Made by a program: the position numbers and the translations under genes. The notes under the pieces are model-generated. The model saw only the letters and a program-made list of their open reading frames with translations, was not told where the DNA came from and did no database searches. From Gordonia pseudamarae (lineage in GTDB: Bacteria; Actinomycetota; Actinomycetes; Mycobacteriales; Mycobacteriaceae), in the NCBI RefSeq assembly GCF_025273675.1, contig NZ_CP045809.1:3410001-3474000 (forward strand): 64,000 nucleotides of DNA, read 5' to 3'. The stretch's first letter is position 1. Each line of letters opens with the position of its first letter. Shown one piece after another: positions 1 to 7,958 of the stretch.

Positions 1-1077
1 CTGTCCGGCCTGGTGCCGACCGTGGCGGTGATGATGGGCCCGGGATTCGGGTTGGCAACCAATCTCGCTGCGCTGTGCGACTTCGTCGTGATGGTCCGGG
101 GCATCTCGACGATGGGGATGTCGGCGGCACCGTTCGTGAAGGCCGGTACCGGGGAGGAACTGACCAACGAACAGATCGGCGGAGCCGACGTCCAGGCCCG
201 CAACGGGATCGCCGACATCGCCGCCGACGACGAGCACGAGGCGCTCGACGCCGTCCGCGCCTACCTCAGCTACCTGCCGTCGGCAGCCGATGGGGACATC
301 CCCCTGGGCAGTGGCGTGGAATCGAGCATCGACGCCGACGCACTGATCCCGGATTCACCGCGCCGCGCCTACGACGTCCGCGACGTCGTTGAGGCGATCT
401 CCGACGCGGATTCACTGTTCGAGATCCGGGGCGCCGCCGCACCGAACATCGTCACCTGTTTCGCCCGCATCGGCGGAAAAGCTGTCGGCGTGGTCGCCAA
501 TCAGCCTATGCACCTGGGGGGTTCGCTCGACAGCGGAGCATGTGAGAAGGCTGCACATTTCATCGCCGTGTGCGACGCCTTCGGCCTGCCGCTGGTACTT
601 ATGATCGACCTGCCCGGTTTCCTGATCGGCACTGCCGCCGAGTCCAGCCAACTGGGACGCCGAAGCGGACGCCTGATGTATGAGCTGGCCGTGGCCACCG
701 TACCGCGCTATGTGATCGTGATGCGCAAGGCGTACGGCGCAGCGTATGTCGCCATGGGCGGTGGCCGCAGTATCGACGCCGACCTCGTCGTGGCCTGGCC
801 GACCGCGGAGATCTGCGCGATGCCCATAGACAGCGCCGTCGACATCGCCTACCGGCGTCAGATCGAGGCGGCCGATAATCCCGCCGCGCACCGCGACGCC
901 GTCATCGACCGGCTGCGCGCCGGCGTCAACCCGCTGCGAGCCGCATCGGGTTTCGGTATCGACAACATCATCACCCCCGGACAGACCAGAGCAGCTCTCA
1001 TCCAGGCCGTTCGGCGTGCCCGACGACGTCGCGACGTACGGGTGCCCGGGAAACGCCGTTCGATCTCACCGATCTGA
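1..1077 (+). CDS. Acyl-CoA carboxylase carboxyltransferase (beta) subunit, 5' truncated by window edge
   Basis: The reading frame is open from base 1, so the true start lies upstream of the window. The visible 358 residues fit the carboxyltransferase half of AccD/PccB proteins, which move a carboxyl group from biotin to acyl-CoA. The Gly-rich oxyanion segments are visible (GPGFG near the start, later GGSLDSGACEKA and YGAAYVAMGG), as is the domain-closing LIDLPGFLIG. The usual length is about 510-540 residues, so roughly 150-180 are missing. The gene runs in the same direction as the phosphotransferase 60 nt downstream, so they may be cotranscribed. The acyl chain specificity cannot be read from this fragment. 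Family assignment is secure; the substrate is not. Confidence 0.85.
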   Translation: MSGLVPTVAVMMGPGFGLATNLAALCDFVVMVRGISTMGMSAAPFVKAGTGEELTNEQIGGADVQARNGIADIAADDEHEALDAVRAYLSYLPSAADGDIPLGSGVESSIDADALIPDSPRRAYDVRDVVEAISDADSLFEIRGAAAPNIVTCFARIGGKAVGVVANQPMHLGGSLDSGACEKAAHFIAVCDAFGLPLVLMIDLPGFLIGTAAESSQLGRRSGRLMYELAVATVPRYVIVMRKAYGAAYVAMGGGRSIDADLVVAWPTAEICAMPIDSAVDIAYRRQIEAADNPAAHRDAVIDRLRAGVNPLRAASGFGIDNIITPGQTRAALIQAVRRARRRRDVRVPGKRRSISPI

Positions 1078-1137
1078 CGAGCACCATGTCCGAGTCCCTG
1101 AACTCAGGTCCACGAATTGCAGTGAAAGGATCGCGCC

Positions 1138-2388
1138 GTGCGCCCTGCTGATACTCCCCCGGCCCGCCCTGTACGGTCCTCGCTCATGTCCGCTGTACCC
1201 GAACCAGTACTGATGCTCGGCGCGGTCGCCCGAGTCGTCGGCGCCTCCGGTAGCGAAAAAATCCGGGGACGCCACAAGGTGAGGCGACCGGCCGAAACCC
1301 CGGCCACCGTTGACCAACTCACCGAGGAGTGGCTCACCGCTGCACTCGGCGCGCATGTCCCCGGTGCCACCGTCACCGCTTTCCGGCTCGGCGAGGGCTC
1401 GGACGGGACCAGTTCGCGCCGGGCGATTACCGTGGAGTGGAACGAAACCGGAACCGCAGCGGGTCTACCCACCGCGATATATTCCAAATCCACACCAACA
1501 CTGCTGAATCGGCTACTGATCGGTACCACGGGCGCTGCGGGTGCCGAAGCATTGTTCTACCAAGATATTCGTCCCCACCTCGATATCGGCGCACCGGCCG
1601 GCTACCACGGATCGTGGGAGCCGCGATCATGCCGGTCAATGGTGCTCACCGAGGATGTCGCCACGACGCGAGGCGCGACATTCGCCGACGCATCAAGGAT
1701 GTATATCGACAGGAGCAGCGCCGAGTCGATGGTCACCGAACTCGCCCGCTACCACGGCCGACTCTGGGAGGATCCTCGACTCGAAGGTTCCTGGAATCTA
1801 CTGGCGGCCAACGACTGGCAACGAATGTTCAACGCACGCATCGGCTTCGACCGCGGTGCGACGGTGGCGATGCGCATGCTCCGCGAGGAGGTCCCTGACA
1901 TACTACAGAACCGGAAGAAGGACATCCGGACCGCGCTGATGCGGTCGCTGGAGTACAACGTGGACGGACCAATGACATTGCTACACCAGGACGTCCATCC
2001 CGGAAACTGGTTTCGTCTGCCCGACGGTTCGCTGAATCTCTACGATTGGCAAGGCATCGGCCGCGGTGGCTGGGCACTCGATGTGAGCTATGCGCTCAGC
2101 GCGGCGCTGACCACCGACGACCGACGCGAGTGGGAGCACGACCTCATCGAACTATACGTCGACCGGCTGGCCGAGTTCGGGGGCAAACCCCCGACAGTTG
2201 ATGAAGCGTTCCTAGCATACCGGCAACAGATGTTTCGCGGATTCATCTACTGGACATATACCCATCTCGTCGGCAAGATCTCGCCCCTTCAGCCCGAGGC
2301 GCACGTCCGCACCCTCGTACAGCGAACGGGGCAGGCCATCGTCGATCTCAACTCACTGCGCAGCCTCGACCGCGCGCCACGCTGGTAG
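1138..2388 (+). CDS. APH/ecdysteroid-kinase-like phosphotransferase
   Basis: A 416-residue aminoglycoside-phosphotransferase-fold protein. The catalytic loop is HQDVHPGNW, followed by a DWQ metal-binding motif (LYDWQGIGRGG). Proteins of this fold phosphorylate small molecules, and actinobacterial members are usually found in lipid or steroid gene clusters. No substrate can be assigned here. The start is GTG at 1138, preceded by GAAAGGA at a suitable distance. The first 40 or so residues are Pro/Arg-rich and the true start could lie further in. The gene lies between the carboxyltransferase and a membrane-protein remnant. A second APH-fold gene lies at 18366-19487 in the MCE cluster, so both copies of the NorE/NorF-like module have an APH-fold neighbour. 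Confidence 0.8.
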   Translation: MRPADTPPARPVRSSLMSAVPEPVLMLGAVARVVGASGSEKIRGRHKVRRPAETPATVDQLTEEWLTAALGAHVPGATVTAFRLGEGSDGTSSRRAITVEWNETGTAAGLPTAIYSKSTPTLLNRLLIGTTGAAGAEALFYQDIRPHLDIGAPAGYHGSWEPRSCRSMVLTEDVATTRGATFADASRMYIDRSSAESMVTELARYHGRLWEDPRLEGSWNLLAANDWQRMFNARIGFDRGATVAMRMLREEVPDILQNRKKDIRTALMRSLEYNVDGPMTLLHQDVHPGNWFRLPDGSLNLYDWQGIGRGGWALDVSYALSAALTTDDRREWEHDLIELYVDRLAEFGGKPPTVDEAFLAYRQQMFRGFIYWTYTHLVGKISPLQPEAHVRTLVQRTGQAIVDLNSLRSLDRAPRW

Positions 2389-2413
2389 CGAATCAGGAAA
2401 ACTATGTCCACAG

Positions 2414-2632
2414 TGCGGGTATCTCAACTGCTGGATCGCGTTCACCTTCTCCTTCGATGTGCTGGCGCTGGTGATCCATCGCGGACCGTTCGCCTGGAAC
2501 GGGGTTCTGATCTTCTGGCTCGCACTGTCCACGTACACGATATTTCTGGTGGTGATGGGACTGTTCGTCCGCTACTCGGCACTGCGGCCCGTGGCCGTCG
2601 ACACCGACGACGAAGCGGAGCCCTCAAGATGA
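2414..2632 (+). pseudogene. 3' remnant of the six-TM membrane protein gene (paralogue of 8576-9391)
   Basis: The frame ending in TGA at 2630-2632 encodes about 70 residues that align with the C-terminal part of the membrane protein encoded at 8576-9391. The shared core is GPFAWNG, followed by FW and a long hydrophobic stretch; N-WIA precedes it at the same distance in both. The rest of that gene is missing, because sequence upstream of about 2414 belongs to the end of the phosphotransferase. No start codon or ribosome site precedes the homologous part. Its stop overlaps the ATG of the NorE-like gene (ATGA), the same junction found in the intact copy. I read this as a deletion that fused the remnant's flank to the phosphotransferase gene. 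Confidence 0.75.
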
Positions 2633-3216
2633 GCAAGACCGATACCGCACCGAGCGAAAGCGCTACCCACACAAGGCTACCCGCCGAAGCACCGTTCTGG
2701 GGTTTCGTCTTCGCCGATATGACGGTGTTTGCCGGGTTCTTCATCGCATATCTGTGGGAATTCGGCAGCGACCGATCCGGGTTTGCCCGCGAGGCAGCGC
2801 ATGTGAGCGTGTGGCCGGGACTGATCAACACCCTGATCCTGCTGGCCTCGTCCTATGCCGTGGTGCTGGCGGTCCGCGCACAACGGGCCGGATCCGATCC
2901 GAGTACCCTGATCGCCTGGGCGCTGGGCGGTGCGGCGTGCTTCGCCGTCATCAAGATCACCGAATACAGCGTCGAGATCGCCGGCGATCACACCCTGACA
3001 TCGTCGACCTTCTTCACGTACTATTTCGTGCTCACCGGATTGCACCTGATGCACGTCGCCATCGGCAGCGTGCTGCTGATGACGTGGAGGCACGGGCAGC
3101 GCACCGGCCGCAAGCAGTCGATTCGGTTCGCCGAATGCTGCGCGGGCTACTGGCACATGGTCGACCTGCTGTGGCTGGTCATCTTCTCGCTCGTCTACAT
3201 CGGGAGCCACACATGA
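2629..3216 (+). CDS. NorE/cytochrome c oxidase subunit III-like membrane protein (copy A)
   Basis: A 195-residue protein with about five membrane segments and the look of the short COX3 family (NorE type). The typical features are a first helix with FVFADMTVFAGFF, the mid-protein I/VKITEYS, and the FYYxxTGLHLxHV-type helix (here TYYFVLTGLHLMHVAIG) followed by WHMVDLLW. The start ATG at 2629 overlaps the stop of the remnant, so translation was probably coupled to it. A longer frame begins at 2404 but translates the remnant region out of frame. The closest relative in the window is 7959-8579. Subunits I and II of a heme-copper oxidase are not nearby, so the protein cannot simply be an oxidase subunit encoded with its partners. 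Confidence 0.8.
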   Translation: MSKTDTAPSESATHTRLPAEAPFWGFVFADMTVFAGFFIAYLWEFGSDRSGFAREAAHVSVWPGLINTLILLASSYAVVLAVRAQRAGSDPSTLIAWALGGAACFAVIKITEYSVEIAGDHTLTSSTFFTYYFVLTGLHLMHVAIGSVLLMTWRHGQRTGRKQSIRFAECCAGYWHMVDLLWLVIFSLVYIGSHT

Positions 3217-3494
3217 ACGTCCGTTCTCCCCTGATCGCTCCTCGCGACCGGGCCACTGCGGTACTCCTGGTGCTGGTCGCTCTGACATTCGTGGCTCTGC
3301 TGGTCACCGTGCCGAGCATCAGCGACATCTTTAGCGTCCGCGGCGCCGCCGCCTGCGCAGCCGTACTCGCCTTTATCAAGGCACGTTTTGTCGCCATGGA
3401 CTTCATGGAATTGCGCGGCACCACTGCGCAACGATTCGCCGATACCTGGTTGCTGGTCGTCGGCCTCATCTCACTCGTACTCATCCTGCGGTAA
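3213..3494 (+). CDS. COX4/NorF-like small membrane protein (copy A)
   Basis: A 93-residue protein with three hydrophobic segments and the signature xARFVAMDFMELRGT, similar to prokaryotic cytochrome c oxidase subunit IV (COX4_pro) and NorF. It overlaps the NorE-like gene by four bases (ATGA), which indicates coupled translation. Its paralogue is at 7659-7955, where the corresponding motif is VAAYFMELRDA. The pair is presumably a small membrane complex. What it does without a catalytic oxidase subunit is unknown. Confidence 0.75.
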   Translation: MNVRSPLIAPRDRATAVLLVLVALTFVALLVTVPSISDIFSVRGAAACAAVLAFIKARFVAMDFMELRGTTAQRFADTWLLVVGLISLVLILR

Positions 3495-3529
3495 CCCGCA
3501 ATAGTCGCCTATCCGGAAAGATGCCCAGA

Positions 3530-4591
3530 ATGTCAATGAAACTCGGTATGCAGGTGTACCGTGCGGAGAATTTCCGCGAGACTGTCGCCGCCATCGTCGA
3601 TTATGAGCGCGTGGGAGTCGAACGTGTTGCCGTCCCCGAGGCGTACACCTTCGATTCGGTGACCCAGCTCGCCTATATCGCCTCGCGCACCGAACGGATC
3701 GAACTGCAGACCGGGATCCTGCCGCTCTACACCCGGACCCCCACCAACCTGGCGATGACCGCAGCGGGCCTCGACTACGTCTCCGACGGCCGGGCCGTGC
3801 TGGGACTCGGTGCGTCCGGCCCCCAGGTGATCGAGGGCTTTCACGGCGTGAAGTACGACTTTCCGATCGGCCGCACCCGCGAACACGTCGACATCTGCCG
3901 TCAGGTGTGGCGCCGGGAGAAGGTCGAACATCACGGCACCCACTACGACCTTCCGCTCACACCCGAACGCGGCGGCTCGGGTCTGGGCAAACCGCTCAAG
4001 CTCATGCATCATCCCGTGCGCGACCGGATCCCCATGTTGTTGGCCGCCACCGGCCCGAAGAACACCGCACTGGCCGCCGAGCTGTTCGAGGAGTTCCAGC
4101 CGTTCCTGTTCCATCCCGAACACGCCCGTGCCGCATTCGGCGACGCATTGCGCGAGGGAACCGCCAAACGCGATCCCGCGCTGCCGCCGTTGACGATCGT
4201 CGTGACCGCCTCGCTGCTCGTCACCGACGACCGGCAGCAGATCGAACGGGCCAGGCAGGCCGTCCGGGACCACGCAGCACTCTACATCGGCGGTATGGGT
4301 GCCCGCGGCAAGAACTTCTACAACGCGCTGGCCGTGCGATACGGATACGAGCGCGAGGCCGCACTGATCCAGGACCTCTATCTGGGCGGACGCAAGGAGG
4401 CGGCGGCCGCGGCGGTGCCCGACGACCTGGTGGACGCGATATCCATGATCGGCACGAAGTCGGCCGTGGCCGAACGCGTCGCGGCATTCGAGGCGGCGGG
4501 CGTCGGCTGCGCACTGGTCGAGCCGGTCGCCCCCACTCACCCCGAGCGTCTCGAGGACATGCAGACGCTGCGCGCGCTGATCGGCGGCTGA
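3530..4591 (+). CDS. LLM class F420-dependent oxidoreductase (Rv3520c-like)
   Basis: A luciferase-like monooxygenase-fold TIM barrel of about 353 residues. It opens with KLGMQVY and has the F420-type features EAYTFDSVTQLAYIA, LGLGASGPQVIEGFHG and IPMLLAATGPKNTALAAEL. Family members use reduced or oxidised F420 to transform ketones, alcohols or enoyl groups. The resemblance to mycobacterial Rv3520c is from memory of the family. I chose ATG 3530 because GGAAAG at 3515-3520 lies nine bases upstream; ATG 3521 has no spacing and ATG 3536 is a little far. It closes the + strand run that starts with the carboxyltransferase. Confidence 0.85.
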   Translation: MSMKLGMQVYRAENFRETVAAIVDYERVGVERVAVPEAYTFDSVTQLAYIASRTERIELQTGILPLYTRTPTNLAMTAAGLDYVSDGRAVLGLGASGPQVIEGFHGVKYDFPIGRTREHVDICRQVWRREKVEHHGTHYDLPLTPERGGSGLGKPLKLMHHPVRDRIPMLLAATGPKNTALAAELFEEFQPFLFHPEHARAAFGDALREGTAKRDPALPPLTIVVTASLLVTDDRQQIERARQAVRDHAALYIGGMGARGKNFYNALAVRYGYEREAALIQDLYLGGRKEAAAAAVPDDLVDAISMIGTKSAVAERVAAFEAAGVGCALVEPVAPTHPERLEDMQTLRALIGG

Positions 4592-4665
4592 CCGACAGAT
4601 CCACCGCACCGACGGGATTCGCCGGATCTACGGGCGAATACCCCAGGGGCGGTGGATCGTCGTGT

Positions 4666-4683
4666 CTACCGTTACCGCGGTAG
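4666..4683. terminator. Small hairpin between convergent genes
   Basis: CTACCG (4666-4671) and CGGTAG (4678-4683) can pair around a six-base loop, in the 94 bases between the convergent LLM and helical-protein genes. There is no clear T run, so a terminator role is only likely from position. Confidence 0.3.
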
Positions 4684-4685
4684 CG

Positions 4686-4940
4686 CTACTTGGCGCCGGC
4701 CTTGACCGCCGCCAGCCGGTCGACCTTCTCGGTGAGTTCACTGAGCGCGCACTTGAGGCCGGCGACCTCATCTGCGCTGGGCGAAGACGAATCTTCATCT
4801 CCGAGAGCCGATGTCGCCGCATCACGGGTCTTCTCCTCGAACTCCTGAGCCCGGTCGATCAGATCGTCGACGAGCGCCTTGCTGTCGTCGATCACGTCGC
4901 TGAGGAAGGTGGTGAAGGTGTTCTTGCGTCGAGCTCCCAT
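4686..4940 (-). CDS. Small helical (phasin-like?) protein of unknown function
   Basis: An 84-residue, highly charged and mostly helical protein. Heptad-like segments are visible (FTTFLSDVIDDSKALVDDLIDRAQEF, then an Asp/Ser linker, then LKCALSELTEKVDRLAAV), so a coiled coil is likely. There is no signal peptide or membrane segment. The shape recalls small phasin-like or scaffold proteins, but I do not recognise the family. A GGAG-type ribosome site precedes the ATG. The upstream region contains a perfect 6-6-6 palindrome at 5006-5023, which suggests that a dimeric repressor controls it. Confidence 0.6.
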   Translation of the reverse strand: MGARRKNTFTTFLSDVIDDSKALVDDLIDRAQEFEEKTRDAATSALGDEDSSSPSADEVAGLKCALSELTEKVDRLAAVKAGAK

Positions 4941-4987
4941 GGGAGGTCTCCAATCTTGTGAGGGGGGTTCCGGTAAGGATTCGAGCG

Positions 4988-5007
4988 TTATTCTGCTCTG
5001 CGTAATA
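4988..5007 (-). promoter_or_regulatory. Bipartite motif shared with the DUF445 upstream region
   Basis: TTATTCTGC (4988-4996) is followed after four bases by CGTAATA (5001-5007). The same two elements recur at 6577-6600 with an eight-base spacer. Both sites lie upstream of leftward genes that neighbour each other. They may be promoter parts or a regulator site. Confidence 0.35.
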
Positions 5008-5023
5008 CGCTACACGGAGCGTA
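5006..5023. promoter_or_regulatory. TetR-like operator candidate upstream of the small helical protein
   Basis: TACGCT and AGCGTA form a perfect inverted repeat around ACACGG, about 66 bases upstream of the start codon at 4940. The 6-6-6 form suits a TetR-type dimer. The cognate regulator is not identified. Confidence 0.5.
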
Positions 5024-5099
5024 ATAGTGCGTCAACCCCCATTCTTGCCGACCGGAAGAATTTTGTGCTACCGATCTGAATCTGTTGTGCTGCAATCGA

Positions 5100-6476
5100 T
5101 CATCTCGTCATATGCTCCACCAGGAGGACCTGGAGCTCACCGACGAGGAAGCCGAGCGCCGCACCGACCGCAATCAAGGTCTTCTCATCGGCACGGAAGG
5201 CGGGCCGCAGCACCCCTTCGAACTCCTGGGGCGTCATCGCGGCCATCTTCTCCGACATCGTGCCCTCGATGTCGAGGGTCTGCACCAGATATCGCTCCGC
5301 CGAGCCGAGCAGCAGATCGGGCAACACGTCCACCGCCTCGGATGCGAATGCCGCACACATCGGTTCGATCTGCGTCAGATCGAGGCCGACACCGGCGACA
5401 CCCCTGGTCGGCCCGCTCAGCACGTCCAGCAAACCGTTCACCAGCCCGGTCGCCGACAGGCCCGCGATTCGCAGGGCGCCCAGGTCCAGGTCCCGGAACA
5501 GCGGCAGCTCCCGCAGTTCCAGGTCGACATAGCGATTGAGATCACCGAGTTCCTTGCACAACTCCGTCTCGAGCACCTGCGCGACCACGTTCACCACGTC
5601 GGCGGAATCGCCGCCGCCGCAGATACTCCGGATGAGTCTGTCGGGCGTCAACACCCTTGTCGCGATCAGCGAACCGTATTCCTTGGCCACCGGCACCCGG
5701 TGCTGCTGAAACAATCCCTGCCAGGTGACGAGGCCGAAGTACTTCTTCGGTTCCCGGGGGTAGAAGATCAGCCGCAGCGCCGCCCAGTCCGTGAACCAGC
5801 CGGTGAACAACCCGAACAGGGGCATGACCCAGGGATTGTGGGTGAGCGCCCAGACCGCGACCTGCACGAGGCCGATGAAGAATCCGAAGACGAGACCGCT
5901 GCGTCGGATGAACGCGAACTCCCGCCGCCCGACGTCCCGGAACATCGATTCCAGTGTGATCGGATCGTCCAGGAACTCCTTGGTCGCCATCGTCTGCAGG
6001 TCGAAGACGTCGTCGATACGATCGACGACCCCGTCGACCACCGCGACGATGGCATCGGGAGCCGACCGCTGGATCCGTTCGACCAGGAAGTCCTGCGCGA
6101 GCGGTGGGAGCACGCCCCACAGCGTCGGCTGATACTCGGCCAGCACCTTACGGGTGATCCGCGCGACCTCGGCACGCAACGGACGATCGATCAGCGCCGC
6201 GAGTTCGGCGGCATCGATCCGCTCGGCGATCTCCTGAGCATTGACCAGCCGGGGTGTCAGTGTCTCGCACAGCACGGTCACCATCTGCGGAGCCCGCTTC
6301 GGGATGATGCCCTGCCACCCCATCGGCCCGATGCCCTTGAACGTATGCGGACGGAACATCATCCGGATGGCGACGACCTTGGTGACCCAGCCGATCAGTG
6401 CAGCCACGAACGGCATCGCCACATAGATCGGCCAGTTCCGGTGGAAGTCGTCGGTGATCTGCGCCCATGTCTGCAC
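5100..6476 (-). CDS. DUF445 family membrane-associated protein
   Basis: A 458-residue protein of the DUF445/YheB type. The family marks are an N-terminal membrane helix followed by GWVTKVVAIRMMF, then GIIPKRAPQM near residue 70, long helical repeats, and later a hydrophobic pair around GFFIGLVQVAVWAL with GWFTDWAALRLIFYP. The C-terminal part ends in a further hydrophobic stretch. The function of the family is unknown. An upstream ATG at 6587 would add 37 residues of non-homologous sequence; I prefer GTG 6476, which directly precedes the conserved N-terminus and has an AGGAG element upstream. It is transcribed away from the thioesterase gene. Confidence 0.8.
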   Translation of the reverse strand: MQTWAQITDDFHRNWPIYVAMPFVAALIGWVTKVVAIRMMFRPHTFKGIGPMGWQGIIPKRAPQMVTVLCETLTPRLVNAQEIAERIDAAELAALIDRPLRAEVARITRKVLAEYQPTLWGVLPPLAQDFLVERIQRSAPDAIVAVVDGVVDRIDDVFDLQTMATKEFLDDPITLESMFRDVGRREFAFIRRSGLVFGFFIGLVQVAVWALTHNPWVMPLFGLFTGWFTDWAALRLIFYPREPKKYFGLVTWQGLFQQHRVPVAKEYGSLIATRVLTPDRLIRSICGGGDSADVVNVVAQVLETELCKELGDLNRYVDLELRELPLFRDLDLGALRIAGLSATGLVNGLLDVLSGPTRGVAGVGLDLTQIEPMCAAFASEAVDVLPDLLLGSAERYLVQTLDIEGTMSEKMAAMTPQEFEGVLRPAFRADEKTLIAVGAALGFLVGELQVLLVEHMTR

Positions 6477-6576
6477 TGCTCTTGCTTCTCCTACATGACT
6501 GCGTCCACCTGGCGCCCGGCCGATCGCCGGACGGAGATGACGCGCTTTCCACGTCAGGATGCCAATCTCACATATT

Positions 6577-6600
6577 TTATTCTGCATTAAATTCGTAATA
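6577..6600 (-). promoter_or_regulatory. Second copy of the TTATTCTGC / CGTAATA motif
   Basis: TTATTCTGC (6577-6585) and CGTAATA (6594-6600) repeat the elements seen at 4988-5007. The stretch is AT-rich in a GC-rich genome and lies between the divergent DUF445 and thioesterase genes, as expected of a promoter region. Confidence 0.35.
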
Positions 6601-6696
6601 TGGCAGATGTCTCAGCCGCCAGGGGGTCGCGATCGATATCGAAGTCAAATTTGAATAGGGAGCGACCGGATCGTGCCCGGAACCCACAGCCCTTGC

Positions 6697-6702
6697 TACC
6701 GT
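6697..6702 (+). promoter_or_regulatory. -10 element of a probable leaderless promoter (thioesterase)
   Basis: TACCGT lies six bases before GTG 6709. This TAnnnT spacing to a start codon is typical of leaderless mRNAs in mycobacteria and relatives, and it recurs at several genes in this window. Confidence 0.5.
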
Positions 6703-6708
6703 GACCCT

Positions 6709-7596
6709 GTGCGCAACTCTCCCGAGCCCGGTCATCCCGATCCCCGGACCCTTCCCGCGACACTGCTCGCGAAGTTCACCACCGACCCCGCCGGCAACAC
6801 CGCCGGCGTTCGGCTCGCCCATGCGACGGCCCCCGACGAGGTCGCGTTCGCCCAGCGGGTCCAGGCCTGGCAGCGCGACCGGCAAGGACGTGCGGGCCTG
6901 GCATCCCTCGGCATCCTCCTCGATGTCACCGCGGGCTCGGGCATCTACCTGCTGCGGCCCGAGAACGAATACGTGGTCTCGCACATCTCGGTGTCGATGG
7001 CCCCCTGGGAGGTCATCGGCGACGAGGTGATCGCCACCGCCTCCCCACTGGCGGTCGACGACCACACCGGTACCGGTCTGGCCACCGCCCGGATGGAATC
7101 GGGTACCACACTCATCGCGGCCGCACGATGCCGATCCGTGCAGACCGTGCGGCCGAACCTGCCCGACGACCTGCTCGCGGAGTTCCGGTCGGACCCCGCG
7201 GCGTTCGACGACCAGCAGCCGCTCTCGACCCACCTCGGTCTCACCCGGATCAACGACGGATCGTCGGCCGATCGGTTCGGCGTCCGCTGGCAGGTACCGG
7301 AATGGACACTCAACTCACTGGGCACCGCGCAGGGCGGCAGCATTCTCAGCGCGACCGCGGCGGTGACCGACATCGTCGGCGACGCACTGCGTGATGAGGG
7401 TGCCGGCGATTGCGCGCTGACCGACCTGAGCATCGAACTGATGCGATCGCCGAGCCCGTCGGCGGCCGGATACGAGTTCGCGGTGGACATCATCCGCCGT
7501 GGCCGTCGACTGGTCGTCATGACCATCGACCTGCGTGACGAGTCCGGGAAGCTGTTCGCTCGCAGTACCGCCACGCTGTGCCTGCGGACCCCGTGA
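6709..7596 (+). CDS. PaaI-type hotdog thioesterase (double hotdog)
   Basis: About 295 residues containing two hotdog-like halves. The second half carries the thioesterase-type segment NSLGTAQGGSILSATAAVTD and the first a related GLASLGILLDVTAGSG helix. Such proteins hydrolyse acyl-CoA or aryl-CoA thioesters. GTG 6709 is preferred because of the leaderless -10 just upstream; GTG 6673 has an AGGGAG element and would add 12 residues. The gene is divergent from DUF445 and convergent with the MCE-linked series. No substrate is evident. Confidence 0.7.
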   Translation: MRNSPEPGHPDPRTLPATLLAKFTTDPAGNTAGVRLAHATAPDEVAFAQRVQAWQRDRQGRAGLASLGILLDVTAGSGIYLLRPENEYVVSHISVSMAPWEVIGDEVIATASPLAVDDHTGTGLATARMESGTTLIAAARCRSVQTVRPNLPDDLLAEFRSDPAAFDDQQPLSTHLGLTRINDGSSADRFGVRWQVPEWTLNSLGTAQGGSILSATAAVTDIVGDALRDEGAGDCALTDLSIELMRSPSPSAAGYEFAVDIIRRGRRLVVMTIDLRDESGKLFARSTATLCLRTP

Positions 7597-7633
7597 CCCC
7601 CCCCCCGGCGTGGCCCGGCGTGGCCCGGCCAGG
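7597..7633. repeat. C10 homopolymer plus 10-bp direct repeats
   Basis: Ten C residues (7597-7606) directly follow the thioesterase stop. CCCGGCGTGG is then found twice in tandem (7604-7613, 7614-7623), followed by a degenerate third copy. The stretch fills the gap between convergent genes. Confidence 0.7.
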
Positions 7634-7658
7634 GCGGTGGGTCCACAACGGCAGGGGT

Positions 7659-7955
7659 CTATAGGGGCGGGGCCGCCACGATGAACACCACGATCGCCAC
7701 ACCCGTTGCCACCAGCGTCGCGTACACCGCATAGGCGAGGCGGCGCGGCGCGTCCCGCAACTCCATGAAGTACGCGGCGACCACGATGGATTTGATGACC
7801 GCCAACGAGATGATCACGACGGCGGTGGCGTTCTCGGACAATCCGTGATTTGCCCCGAGCGCCCAGGAAACCACGGTGATCATCACCACTGCGAGCCAGA
7901 CGGCACACGAGGACCGCAGCACCGGATCGCGTAAGAGGGAAGAATTCGTATCCAT
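7659..7955 (-). CDS. COX4/NorF-like small membrane protein (copy B)
   Basis: A 98-residue protein with three predicted membrane helices and the motif VAAYFMELRDAPRRL, shared with prokaryotic COX subunit IV and NorF. It starts three bases after the stop of the NorE-like gene and is the last gene of the long leftward series. Its paralogue is at 3213-3494. In classical systems NorE/NorF assist nitric oxide reductase or oxidase assembly; no such enzyme is encoded here, so its role in an MCE cluster is open. Confidence 0.75.
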   Translation of the reverse strand: MDTNSSLLRDPVLRSSCAVWLAVVMITVVSWALGANHGLSENATAVVIISLAVIKSIVVAAYFMELRDAPRRLAYAVYATLVATGVAIVVFIVAAPPL

Positions 7956-7958
7956 CGG

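Noticed and set aside
1097..1108. CCTGA-AC-TCAGG palindrome upstream of the phosphotransferase
   Set aside because: The arms are only five bases with a two-base spacer, unlike the TetR-type sites near 20.6-21.4 kb; likely chance.
5085..6590. Long + strand open frame of about 500 residues opposite DUF445
   Set aside because: It mirrors the DUF445 gene, has Arg/His/Gln-rich composition and no family signature; it is a high-GC shadow.
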